Origin: Ensifer adhaerens
GTDB taxonomy: Bacteria > Pseudomonadota > Alphaproteobacteria > Rhizobiales > Rhizobiaceae
NCBI RefSeq assembly: GCF_013283195.1
Contig: NZ_JABEKT010000004.1
Span: 518,452-582,451, forward strand
DNA: 64,000 nucleotides
Reading direction: 5' to 3'
Shown here: positions 43,078 to 51,419 of the stretch, piece after piece
Layout of the letters: every line of letters starts with the position of its first letter
Position numbering within the stretch: the stretch's first letter is position 1
Translations under genes and position numbers: made by a program
Notes under the pieces: model-generated
The model's database searches: none
Told to the model about the DNA's origin: nothing
Seen by the model: only the letters and a program-made list of their open reading frames with translations

Positions 43078-44361
43078 ATGAGCGATACGGCAGCGCTCAA
43101 GGAACGCCGCGAACGGTTGCTCGGCAAGAACATGTCGCTGTTCTACAGCGACCCGGTCCATATCGTCAGAGGCGAAGGCGTATGGCTCTTTGATGCCGAC
43201 GGCAAACGCTATCTCGACTGCTACAACAATGTGCCGCATGTCGGCCATTGCCATCCGCGCGTTGTCGAGGCGATCTCCCGGCAGGCGTCGACGCTCAATA
43301 CCCACACTCGCTATCTGCATGAGGGGATCCTCGACTATGTCGAGCGGCTGACGGCGACATTCGACCGCAGCCTCGACACGGCGATCCTCACCTGCACCGG
43401 CAGCGAGGCCAACGACATCGCCTTGCGCATGGCCCAGGCGGTGACCGGCAAGACCGGGGTCATCGCCACCGATCACACCTATCACGGCAACACCACTGCT
43501 GTTTCACAGCTGTCCACCCGCATGCCGCCGGTCGGTGGCTTCGGCGGCCATGTGCGCCACGTTCCGGCGCCCGACAGCTACCGGCCGCTCGGTGGCGTGC
43601 CGGGCGAAGCCTTTTCGGCGGCGTTTGCCGCCGAGGTGGAGAAGGCAATCGCCGATCTGCAGGAGAGCCCCTTTGGCTTCTCCGCCTTGATCATCGATCC
43701 GTTCTTCGCCAATGAAGGCTTTCCCGATCTGCCGTCGGGCTTCCTCGACAAGACGGTTGCCGCAGTGCGCAAGGCCGGCGGGGTGGTGATTGCCGATGAG
43801 GTGCAGCCAGGTTTCGGCCGCACCGGCGGCCACATGTGGGGTCACCAGAGGGCCGGCATCGTCCCGGACATCGTCACCTTGGGCAAGCCGATGGGCAACG
43901 GCCATCCGATTGGCGGCGTCGTTGCCGGCAGCGAAACGTTGAATGCGTTTCGCAAGGCGTTCCGCTACTTCAACACCTTCGGCGGCAACCCGGTCTCCTG
44001 CGCAGCGGCGATGGCAGTGCTCGACGTGATCGACGACGAGAAGCTGATCGACAACGCCGGCGAGGTCGGCGCTTACGCCAAGGCCGGCATCGACCGGCTC
44101 AGGAACAAGCACGCCATCATCGGCGATATCAGGGGCAGCGGCCTGTTCTTCGGAGCGGAACTCGTGCTCGACCGGGAGAAGAAGACCCCGGCCGTCGATC
44201 TCGCCACCAAGGTCGTCAACGACATGCGCGAACGCGGCGTGCTTATGGGCAAGCTCGGCATTCACCAAAACGCGACCAAGATCCGCCCGCCCATGCCGTT
44301 TTCCAGGGAGAATGCCGACCTGCTGACGTCGACCCTCGACGACGTCCTGTCGGGCTTGTGA
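43078..44361 (+). CDS. Class III aminotransferase-fold PLP enzyme, phospho-lyase (AGXT2L)-like
   Basis: A 427-residue PLP enzyme starting one base after the previous stop. It opens with LFYSDPVHIVRGEGVWLFDA and DCYNNVPHVGHCHPRVVEA, which resemble ethanolamine-phosphate and phosphohydroxylysine phospho-lyases (AGXT2L1/2) more than transaminases. PLP lysine is Lys270 in TLGKPMGNGHPIGG; IADEVQPGFGRTG carries the PLP-nitrogen Asp. These lyases remove ammonia and phosphate from O-phosphorylated 1,2-amino alcohols, leaving an aldehyde. The next gene encodes a matching kinase, which supports this over simple transamination. Confidence 0.8.
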   Translation: MSDTAALKERRERLLGKNMSLFYSDPVHIVRGEGVWLFDADGKRYLDCYNNVPHVGHCHPRVVEAISRQASTLNTHTRYLHEGILDYVERLTATFDRSLDTAILTCTGSEANDIALRMAQAVTGKTGVIATDHTYHGNTTAVSQLSTRMPPVGGFGGHVRHVPAPDSYRPLGGVPGEAFSAAFAAEVEKAIADLQESPFGFSALIIDPFFANEGFPDLPSGFLDKTVAAVRKAGGVVIADEVQPGFGRTGGHMWGHQRAGIVPDIVTLGKPMGNGHPIGGVVAGSETLNAFRKAFRYFNTFGGNPVSCAAAMAVLDVIDDEKLIDNAGEVGAYAKAGIDRLRNKHAIIGDIRGSGLFFGAELVLDREKKTPAVDLATKVVNDMRERGVLMGKLGIHQNATKIRPPMPFSRENADLLTSTLDDVLSGL

Positions 44362-44368
44362 GCAGACC

Positions 44369-45382
44369 ATGGCCGAGCATCTGCCGCAACCTCTGCTCGA
44401 TGCCCTTGCAGCGCGAGCGCATGAGGCTGCCACCCACTGGGAACTTGAGAACGCCCAGCCGACATTGCTGAAATACCGGGAGAACGCCGTCTTCCGGATC
44501 ACGCTTGCCGATGGTGAGCCGGCAGCGCTCAGGCTCCATCGGCCCGGTTATCATGACGAAGCCGCGCTACGCTCGGAACTGCAGTTGATGACGGCGCTGC
44601 GCGAGAGCGGTCTTGCCGTGCCGAGCGCGGTTGCAACCCCGGGCGGCCACCTTCTCGTCAGTCTCGAGCCGACCGATACTTTTGCTGGCCAGCATGCCGA
44701 CATCGTCAGCTGGATGCCTGGCGCGCCTCTTGGCGAAAGCGGCGTTCCGCTCGCCTATAGCGGCGCGCGACAGATTGCGATTTTTCATGCGCTCGGCGTC
44801 ATGATGGCCGACATGCACGATCTTGCCGATCGCTGGTCGGTGCCATCAGGCTTCAAACGTGCAGCGTGGGACGTCGAGGGACTGCTTGGCGACAGGCCGG
44901 TCTGGGGCCGCTTCTGGGACTGCGATGGCCTGTCCAACGAACAGAAGCTTGGTCTGTGCGATCTGCGCACCCAACTCCGACGCATCTTCGATGCGATGTC
45001 GGACAACGAACTCGACTACGGCCTGATCCATGCCGACCTCGTGCGCGAGAATGTGCTGGTTCAGGGCGACGGCGTGGCGTTCATCGATTTCGACGATGCG
45101 GGCTTCGGCTTTCGCCTGTTTGATATCGCCACGGCGCTTCTGAAGAACCGAAACGAGCCGAATTACGAGGCGATCGAGAGGTCATTGATCTCTGGATACC
45201 GGAGCAGGCGGCCGCTCACCGATGCCAGCCTCTCGACGCTGCCGATCTTCACGACGCTTCGTTGCCTGACCTATATCGGCTGGTTTGCCGAGCGGCCCGA
45301 GCTTCCCGGCGCTCGACCCCGCGTGCGTCGCTACGCCGATGACGCGCTGCAGTTGGCGCAAGCGTTGCCGGCCTTAGCATGA
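44369..45382 (+). CDS. APH/hydroxylysine-kinase-like small-molecule phosphotransferase
   Basis: A 337-residue kinase of the aminoglycoside phosphotransferase fold: nucleotide lobe with ENAVFRITLADGEPAALRLH near residue 38, catalytic loop LIHADLVRENVL near 220 (Asp, Asn) and metal-binding IDFDDAGFGFRLFDIA near 240. It phosphorylates a hydroxyl group with ATP. In vertebrates the hydroxylysine kinase and its phospho-lyase are partners; here kinase and lyase genes are adjacent (7-base gap), suggesting sequential phosphorylation and elimination on an amino alcohol. It ends the operon and converges with hpaR 17 bases away. Confidence 0.87.
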   Translation: MAEHLPQPLLDALAARAHEAATHWELENAQPTLLKYRENAVFRITLADGEPAALRLHRPGYHDEAALRSELQLMTALRESGLAVPSAVATPGGHLLVSLEPTDTFAGQHADIVSWMPGAPLGESGVPLAYSGARQIAIFHALGVMMADMHDLADRWSVPSGFKRAAWDVEGLLGDRPVWGRFWDCDGLSNEQKLGLCDLRTQLRRIFDAMSDNELDYGLIHADLVRENVLVQGDGVAFIDFDDAGFGFRLFDIATALLKNRNEPNYEAIERSLISGYRSRRPLTDASLSTLPIFTTLRCLTYIGWFAERPELPGARPRVRRYADDALQLAQALPALA

Positions 45383-45399
45383 CGTCCGCCTGCGACCGC

Positions 45400-45870
45400 T
45401 CAGTCGCCGAGCGTTGCGAGTTCGTCCAGCATGTCGAGCAGCACCTCGACGCGTTCACGACCATAACGCGTTTCGAGCTGGTCGTAGATCGCCCGGCTTT
45501 CCGGGCCGACATCGGCAATGACACGCATGCCGGCAGGCGCGATCTCGAGCAGCACGCGGCGCCCGTCATCGGCGTCCTTGTGTTTGGTGATCAGTCCGCG
45601 TTCCTCGAGGGAGCGGATGATCCGCGTCAGGCTCGGCGCCAGGATGAAGGCTTTGTCGGCCATCTCGGACGCGTCGACCTTGCCGGATTCGGCCAGAATC
45701 CGGATGACGCGCCATTGTTGCTCGGTGATTTCGTGACGTGCCAGCATCGGCCGGAAATGCCCCATCACCGCTTCGCGCGCACGCAGAAGCGCGATCGGCA
45801 AAGATCGACGCGTATTGTGGGGAAGAAGGGCGTCGGGCCCAAGCTCGGTAGGGGTTTTCGCACGGCTCAT
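45400..45870 (-). CDS. hpaR: MarR-family repressor HpaR of the homoprotocatechuate operon
   Basis: A 156-residue MarR protein: SLPIALLRAREAVMGHFRPM, HEITEQQWRVIRILAESG, helix-turn-helix KAFILAPSLTRIIRSLEERG and wing KHKDADDGRRVLLEI. These match HpaR closely (TEQQWR and the ILAPSLT-like recognition helix). HpaR represses the meta-cleavage hpa operon and is released by HPA or homoprotocatechuate. The ATG at 45870 is chosen because the family starts here; 27 upstream codons are in frame but lack similarity. It is divergent from hpaF, with a perfect 12-base palindrome in between. Confidence 0.9.
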   Translation of the reverse strand: MSRAKTPTELGPDALLPHNTRRSLPIALLRAREAVMGHFRPMLARHEITEQQWRVIRILAESGKVDASEMADKAFILAPSLTRIIRSLEERGLITKHKDADDGRRVLLEIAPAGMRVIADVGPESRAIYDQLETRYGRERVEVLLDMLDELATLGD

Positions 45871-45938
45871 GCCCGATCTATGGGCGATTTTTTTGCTTTC
45901 TGCAATTGCCGTCGGAAACCCGACCGGCGCGAAAGCCG

Positions 45939-45972
45939 CTTGACAGCGCATGCCTTATTGTTAACATGTTAA
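45939..45972 (+). promoter_or_regulatory. hpaF promoter with palindromic HpaR operator candidate
   Basis: CTTGAC (45939-45944) and TAACAT (45962-45967) give a 17-base-spaced sigma-70-type promoter toward hpaF. The perfect palindrome TTAACATGTTAA (45961-45972) covers the -10 element, the position where a MarR repressor would block polymerase. It lies 29 bases before the hpaF ATG and 90 before that of hpaR, so autoregulation is also possible. Confidence 0.6.
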
Positions 45973-46001
45973 ATAATAGCTCGATGACCTGAGGACCGAA
46001 A

Positions 46002-46394
46002 ATGCCGCACTTCACGATCGAATATTCCGCCAATCTCGACGCGCGTGTCGACTTCGACCGTCTGTGCCGCACGATCCACAAGACCATCCTCGACACTGGC
46101 CTCTTCGAAATCGGCGCCATCCGCGTGCGCACGATCCGCTGCGCCGACTATGCGGTTGCCGATCTCTTGCCTGAGAACGGCTTCATCGACATGGCCTTCC
46201 GCATCGGACACGGTCGCTCGGATGCGGAAAAAAAGGCGACCGGGACAGCCATTTTCGAGGCGGTCACACAGGAGCTCGCCAGCCTTTTCGCCACGCCCCA
46301 TTTCGCACTCAGCCTCGAGGTCCGTGAGATCGATCCGGACCTCAGCTGGAAGAAGAACGCGATCCATCCACGACTCCGCCCGAAGGGCAACTGA
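46002..46394 (+). CDS. hpaF: 5-carboxymethyl-2-hydroxymuconate delta-isomerase
   Basis: A 130-residue protein of the tautomerase superfamily: MPHFTIEYSANLD with the catalytic Pro exposed after Met removal, and HFALSLEVREIDPDLSWKKN near the C-terminus, both typical of CHMI. It isomerises the dicarboxylate made by HpaE before decarboxylation. First gene of the meta-cleavage operon; TGAGGA lies upstream of the ATG. hpaE follows after 69 bases. Confidence 0.93.
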   Translation: MPHFTIEYSANLDARVDFDRLCRTIHKTILDTGLFEIGAIRVRTIRCADYAVADLLPENGFIDMAFRIGHGRSDAEKKATGTAIFEAVTQELASLFATPHFALSLEVREIDPDLSWKKNAIHPRLRPKGN

Positions 46395-46463
46395 CACCGA
46401 CGGAAGTCGGCACAACGTTTCTGCGCCCGCTTGAACGGCAGCGCACCACGACTGGAGAATGAC

Positions 46464-47981
46464 ATGTCCAAACTCGACGAGAACCTCACGAAGGCGGAAG
46501 CCTATCTCGCCCGCTTCCGCACGCACGGCGTCTTGAACCATATCAATGGCGAAGCCGTGCCGGCAATCGACGGCGACAGCTTCGGGACGATCTCGCCGGT
46601 CGATCTGAAGACGCTTGCAACCGTCTCGCGCGGCAAGGCAGCCGATATCGATCGCGCCGCCCGCGCCGCCAAGGAAGCTTTCCCGGCCTGGGCCGCAATG
46701 CCGGGCGACGCGCGCAAGAAGCTCCTGCACAAGATCGCCGACGCCATCGTTGCACGCGCAGAAGAAATCGCCTTCGTCGAGTGCATGGACACGGGACAGT
46801 CGCTGAAGTTCATGGCCAAGGCAGCCCTGCGCGGCGCGGAGAACTTTCGCTTCTTCGCCGACCGTGCGCCGGAGGCTCGTGACGGCAAAATGCTCCGCGC
46901 GACCGACCAGATCAACATGACCACGCGCGTGCCGATCGGCCCGGTTGGCATCATCACGCCGTGGAACACGCCGTTCATGCTGTCGACATGGAAGATCGCG
47001 CCGGCGCTTGCGGCCGGCTGCACCATCGTGCACAAGCCGGCCGAATTCTCGCCGCTGACGGCGCGCCTGCTCGTCGAGATCGCCGAGGACGCTGGCCTTC
47101 CCAAGGGCGTCTGGAACCTCGTCAACGGCTTTGGCGAGGACGCAGGCAAGGCGCTGACCGAGCATCCCGCGATCAAGGCCATCGGCTTTGTCGGCGAGAG
47201 CCGCACCGGGTCGCTGATCATGAAGCAAGGCGCCGATACGCTGAAGCGGGTGCATTTCGAACTCGGCGGCAAGAACCCGGTCGTCGTCTTTGCCGACGCC
47301 GATCTGGAACGGGCTGCCGACGCGGCGGTCTTCATGATCTATTCGCTGAACGGCGAGCGCTGCACCTCTTCCTCCCGCCTCTTGGTGGAACAGAGCATCT
47401 ACGACCGCTTCACCGCGTTGGTGGCCGAAAAGGCCAAACGCATCAAAATCGGCCATCCGCTCGATCCTGAGACGGTCGTCGGCCCGCTGATCCACCCGGA
47501 GCACGAAAAGAAGGTGCTGGAGTACATCGACATCGGCCAGAAGGAAGGGGCGACGGTTGCCGCCGGCGGCTCCAAATTCGAGGGTCCCGGCGGCGGATGC
47601 TACGTCCAGCCGACGCTGTTTACCGGCGCCAACAATGCCATGCGCATCGCTCAGGAGGAAATTTTTGGCCCGGTCCTGACCGCCATTCCCTTCAAGGACG
47701 AGGCCGAGGCGCTGGCCCTCGCAAACGACGTTCAATACGGCTTGACCGGCTACCTCTGGACCTCCGACGTCACGCGTGCCTTCCGCTTCACCGACCACCT
47801 CGAAGCCGGGATGATCTGGGTCAATTCGGAGAACGTCCGTCACCTGCCGACACCCTTCGGCGGCGTCAAGAGCTCCGGCATCGGACGCGACGGCGGCGAC
47901 TGGTCGTTCGACTTCTACATGGAAACCAAGAACATCGCGTTTGCCAGCTCGGCCCATGCGATCGCCAAGCTCGGCGGCTGA
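46464..47981 (+). CDS. hpaE: 5-carboxymethyl-2-hydroxymuconate semialdehyde dehydrogenase
   Basis: A 505-residue NAD-dependent ALDH: ITPWNTPFMLSTWKIAPALA, cofactor region FVGESRTGSLIM, general base Glu in FELGGKNPVVV and nucleophile Cys in NGERCTSSSRLLVE. This is the HpaE pattern (NGERCTSSSR is characteristic). It oxidises the ring-cleavage semialdehyde to the tricarboxylate-forming dienoate. The start MSKLDENLTK at 46464 has GGAG six bases upstream. Confidence 0.93.
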   Translation: MSKLDENLTKAEAYLARFRTHGVLNHINGEAVPAIDGDSFGTISPVDLKTLATVSRGKAADIDRAARAAKEAFPAWAAMPGDARKKLLHKIADAIVARAEEIAFVECMDTGQSLKFMAKAALRGAENFRFFADRAPEARDGKMLRATDQINMTTRVPIGPVGIITPWNTPFMLSTWKIAPALAAGCTIVHKPAEFSPLTARLLVEIAEDAGLPKGVWNLVNGFGEDAGKALTEHPAIKAIGFVGESRTGSLIMKQGADTLKRVHFELGGKNPVVVFADADLERAADAAVFMIYSLNGERCTSSSRLLVEQSIYDRFTALVAEKAKRIKIGHPLDPETVVGPLIHPEHEKKVLEYIDIGQKEGATVAAGGSKFEGPGGGCYVQPTLFTGANNAMRIAQEEIFGPVLTAIPFKDEAEALALANDVQYGLTGYLWTSDVTRAFRFTDHLEAGMIWVNSENVRHLPTPFGGVKSSGIGRDGGDWSFDFYMETKNIAFASSAHAIAKLGG

Positions 47982-48025
47982 GCGCGAGATAGAACCGCGC
48001 CGCCCAAAATCTGGAGGAGACAACA

Positions 48026-49006
48026 ATGCCCTTACCGAAACCGAACCTTCATCCGCCCTTCAACATCGTGCGGTTGAGCCATGTCGAACTCGCCGTCACC
48101 GATCTCGCCAAGTCGCGCGCCTTCTATGTCGACGTGCTCGGCCTGCAAGTGACCGACGAGACCACCGACACGATCTATCTGCGTGCGATGGAAGAACGCG
48201 GCCATCATTGCATCGTGCTGAAGAAGGCGACGACAGCCGAGGCCCGCGATCTCGGTTTCAAGGTTTTCGGCGATGAGGACCTCGACAAGGCGGCGCATTT
48301 CTTCAAGCAGAAGGCGTTGCCGGTCGAATGGATCGAGCGTCCCTACCAGTCGCGCACCTTCCGCACCCGCGATCCCCAAGGCATCCCGCTCGAATTCTAT
48401 TCGAAAATGGACCGCCTGCCGCCGATCCACCAGAAATATGCGCTTTATCGCGGCGTGAAGCCGTTGCGCATCGACCACTTCAACTGCTTCTCGCCCAATG
48501 TCGATGACGCCGTCGCCTTCTACAACGAAATCGGCTTCCGGGTGACCGAATATACGGCCGACGAAGAGACCGGCCGTCTCTGGGCCGCCTGGACCCACCG
48601 CAAGGGCGGCGTGCACGACATCGCCTTTACCAACGGTCGCGGGCCGCGACTGCACCACACGGCCTTCTGGGTGCCGACGCCACTCAACATCATCGACCTG
48701 CTCGACCTGATGTCGACCTCCGGTTGGCTCGCCAACATCGAGCGCGGTCCTGGCCGCCACGGCATCTCCAATGCCTTCTTCCTCTATGTCCGCGACCCGG
48801 ATGGCCATCGCATCGAGATCTATTGCTCGGATTACCAGACGGTCGATCCTGATCTCGAACCAATCAAATGGGATCTCAAGGACCCGCAGCGCCAGACGCT
48901 TTGGGGCGCGCCGGCGCCACGCTCCTGGTTCGAGGAAGGCAGCCAGTTTGCCGGCGCCGAGACGATGGAATCGGCATTGAAGGCGCAACCTATCATCGCC
49001 CCGTAA
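48026..49006 (+). CDS. hpaD: Homoprotocatechuate 2,3-dioxygenase, extradiol VOC (type I) family
   Basis: A 326-residue two-domain VOC dioxygenase. Metal ligands by comparison with the well-studied HPCD enzymes are His151 (RIDHFNCF), His211 (LHHTAFW) and Glu264 (RIEIYC); the acid-base His197 (GGVHDIAF) and Tyr254 (FFLYVRDP) are also present. It opens the ring of 3,4-dihydroxyphenylacetate with O2. This is the Brevibacterium/Arthrobacter-type enzyme, unrelated to the enterobacterial HpaD, so the gene is a non-homologous replacement in an otherwise hpa-like operon. GGAGGA lies nine bases before the ATG. Confidence 0.93.
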   Translation: MPLPKPNLHPPFNIVRLSHVELAVTDLAKSRAFYVDVLGLQVTDETTDTIYLRAMEERGHHCIVLKKATTAEARDLGFKVFGDEDLDKAAHFFKQKALPVEWIERPYQSRTFRTRDPQGIPLEFYSKMDRLPPIHQKYALYRGVKPLRIDHFNCFSPNVDDAVAFYNEIGFRVTEYTADEETGRLWAAWTHRKGGVHDIAFTNGRGPRLHHTAFWVPTPLNIIDLLDLMSTSGWLANIERGPGRHGISNAFFLYVRDPDGHRIEIYCSDYQTVDPDLEPIKWDLKDPQRQTLWGAPAPRSWFEEGSQFAGAETMESALKAQPIIAP

Positions 49007-49075
49007 ATCGGGGCATGAAAGGCTGGGTGCCGGCACAAGAGGTCTGGCAGCCATCGGCACAAGGGGAGGAACGGA

Positions 49076-50488
49076 ATGGACGAGAAGACTTTCGGGGAGT
49101 GGTCGCAGAAGGCTGCGGAATGGGGATCGGCCTATAGGGCGTCGTTGCGCGACCGCCCGGTTCGTGCCCAGACGGCACCCGGCGCGATCGCCGCCCAGCT
49201 CCCGACGAACCCGCCCCAGACCGGCGAGGACATGCAGGCGATCTTCGAGGATTTCGAGAAGATCATCCTGCCGGGAATGACCCACTGGCAGCACCCGCGT
49301 TTCTTCGCCTATTTCCCCGCCAATGCTGCGCCCGTCTCCGTCATCGCCGAGTATCTGGTGACGGCAATGGCCGCCCAATGCATGCTGTGGCAGACCTCGC
49401 CGGCGGCAACCGAGCTTGAAACCAGGGTTCTCGATTGGCTGCGCCAGGCAATCGGCCTGCCCGACGGCTTTTCCGGCGTCATCCAGGACTCGGCCTCCTC
49501 CGCCACGCTGTCTGCCGTGCTCGTCATGCGCGAGCGCGCCTTGAACTGGAAGGGCAACAAACAAGGCCTCAGCGCGCACGCTCCCTTGCGCATCTACTCC
49601 TCGGACCAGGTCCACACCTCGATCGACAGGGCCATCTGGGTGTCGGGCATCGGCGAGGAAAACCTCGTGCGCATCCCGGTGACCGGGCCGCTGCAGTCCA
49701 TGGATTGCCAGGCGCTCGAAGCGGCAATATTGAGAGACAAGGCCGCAGGGCTTCTGCCGGCCGGCGTGATCGCCTGCACCGGCGGCACCAGTACCGGCGC
49801 CTGCGACGATATCGCCGCGGTCGTGCGGATCGCCCACAAGCATGGCCTTTATGTCCATGTCGATGCGGCATGGGCAGGCTCCGCGATGATCTGCGAGGAA
49901 TTCCGCTCACTCTGGGCCGGTGTCGAAGAGGCGGATTCAGTCGTCTTCAACCCGCACAAATGGCTCGGCGCCCAGTTCGACTGCTCCGCGCACTTCATCC
50001 GCAATCCGGATGATCTCGTCCGCACGCTGGCGATCCAGCCGGAATATCTGAAGACACACGGCCGCGACGGCATCATCAACTATTCCGAATGGACGATCCC
50101 GCTCGGCCGACGCTTCCGCGCATTGAAACTGTGGTTCCTGCTGCGCTTCCACGGGCTGGACGGCTTGAAGACGATGATCCGCAACCATGTCGCCTGGGCG
50201 AGCCGCCTTGCCGAGCGCCTCGGAGCGAATGACGACTTCGAAATCGTCACGGCCCCGCGCTTCTCGCTGTTTTCGTTCCGACATCGCGGTGGCGCCGACA
50301 GCGATGCTCACAACATCGCACTCGTCAACGCCATCAACGACGATGGCCGGATCTACCTGACCCAGACGCGGGTCGACGGCCGCGTCGCCATCCGCTTCCA
50401 GGCCGGCCAATTCGACATGACGGAGGCGGATGCCGATGTCGCGTTCGATGTCATCACCGAGATCGCGGTGCGAATGTCAAACCAGTGA
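49076..50488 (+). CDS. PLP-dependent aromatic L-amino acid decarboxylase (group II)
   Basis: A 470-residue decarboxylase: ILPGMTHWQHPRFFAYFPAN near residue 65 and VIQDSASSATL near 135 are classic DDC/TDC motifs; SDQVHTSIDRA holds the PLP-stacking His180, HVDAAWAGSA has Asp263, and NPHKWLG carries the PLP lysine Lys295. Family members decarboxylate tyrosine, DOPA, tryptophan or phenylalanine to the amine. GGGGAGG lies upstream. Its place between hpaD and the hpaG-like gene is unusual: it would feed tyramine or dopamine into the same route. Some relatives instead make the aldehyde directly (decarboxylation-deamination), which would lead straight to arylacetaldehyde. Confidence 0.9.
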   Translation: MDEKTFGEWSQKAAEWGSAYRASLRDRPVRAQTAPGAIAAQLPTNPPQTGEDMQAIFEDFEKIILPGMTHWQHPRFFAYFPANAAPVSVIAEYLVTAMAAQCMLWQTSPAATELETRVLDWLRQAIGLPDGFSGVIQDSASSATLSAVLVMRERALNWKGNKQGLSAHAPLRIYSSDQVHTSIDRAIWVSGIGEENLVRIPVTGPLQSMDCQALEAAILRDKAAGLLPAGVIACTGGTSTGACDDIAAVVRIAHKHGLYVHVDAAWAGSAMICEEFRSLWAGVEEADSVVFNPHKWLGAQFDCSAHFIRNPDDLVRTLAIQPEYLKTHGRDGIINYSEWTIPLGRRFRALKLWFLLRFHGLDGLKTMIRNHVAWASRLAERLGANDDFEIVTAPRFSLFSFRHRGGADSDAHNIALVNAINDDGRIYLTQTRVDGRVAIRFQAGQFDMTEADADVAFDVITEIAVRMSNQ

Positions 50489-50546
50489 TCCACGAGATCA
50501 AACATGCCTGCCCGTCGGCATCGCCTGACCAGGCCGGAGGATTGAA

Positions 50547-51416
50547 ATGACCTTTGCGAAATTCGCCACCTTCGCCGCCGCTGGCGGCCAGGGATACGGC
50601 CTTGTCACCCAAGATGGCATCATCGACCTATCCCGGCGCTACGGCTCGAAGTGGCCGACGCTGCGGGAAGTCGTCGCCGACGGCGCCCTGACAAAACTGG
50701 CGGACGAGGCTTCCGCCCTCGCTCCGGATTTGTCACTCGCCGATATCCGCTTCGAGATCCCGATCCCTGCACCGGAAAAGATCATCTGCGTCGGCGTCAA
50801 TTTCCCCGATCGCAACGAAGAGTATCGGGATGGGCAGGCAGCGCCTTCCAACCCGTCACTGTTCATCCGCTTTCCGCGCTCCTTCACCGGTCACGGGCAA
50901 CCACTGATCCGTCCACCCGAAAGCCCGCAGCTCGACTACGAGGGCGAGATCGTCATTGTCATCGGCAAGGGGGGCCGGCGCATCCCCGAGGCCTCGGCGC
51001 TCGACCACATCGCCGCGCTGTCGCTGTGCAACGAAGGCACGATCCGCGACTGGGTGCGGCACGCCAAGTTCAACGTGACGCAGGGCAAGAACTTCGACCG
51101 CACCGGGTCGATCGGGCCATGGATGGTTCCCTACACCAACGAGGCGCAGATCGCCGACATCAAGCTTGAGACCCGCGTCAATGGCGAGGTCCGCCAGCAG
51201 GACCGCACAAGCCGGATGATCTTCTCGTTCCGCAAGATCATCAACTACGTCTCCACCTTCACGACGCTGGCGCCAGGCGACGTCATCGTCACGGGGACGC
51301 CGACCGGCGCCGGCGCCCGTTTTGACCCACCGATCTGGCTGAAACCCGGCGATATCGTCGAGGTCGAGGCCGATGGCATCGGCGTGCTGCGCAACCCTAT
51401 CGCCGACGAGACCTGA
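50547..51416 (+). CDS. hpaG: Fumarylacetoacetate hydrolase-family enzyme, probable OPET decarboxylase/HHDD isomerase
   Basis: A 289-residue FAH-fold protein: PEKIICVGVNFPDRNEEY near residue 77, metal-binding acidic cluster in QLDYEGEIVIVIG near 130, and the C-terminal GDVIVTGTPTGAGARFDPP. FAH-type enzymes decarboxylate 5-oxopent-3-ene-1,2,5-tricarboxylate and isomerise the product in HPA degradation. Enterobacterial HpaG is a fusion of two such domains (about 430 residues); only one is encoded here. Position between hpaD and hpaH supports the role; a related acylpyruvase activity is the alternative. GGAGG precedes the start by about seven bases. Confidence 0.82.
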   Translation: MTFAKFATFAAAGGQGYGLVTQDGIIDLSRRYGSKWPTLREVVADGALTKLADEASALAPDLSLADIRFEIPIPAPEKIICVGVNFPDRNEEYRDGQAAPSNPSLFIRFPRSFTGHGQPLIRPPESPQLDYEGEIVIVIGKGGRRIPEASALDHIAALSLCNEGTIRDWVRHAKFNVTQGKNFDRTGSIGPWMVPYTNEAQIADIKLETRVNGEVRQQDRTSRMIFSFRKIINYVSTFTTLAPGDVIVTGTPTGAGARFDPPIWLKPGDIVEVEADGIGVLRNPIADET

Positions 51417-51419
51417 TCC

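Noticed and set aside
45969-49858. Two long minus-strand frames (685 and 608 codons) opposite hpaE/hpaD and the decarboxylase
   Set aside because: Mirror frames of well-identified enzymes; no ribosome sites and no family similarity.
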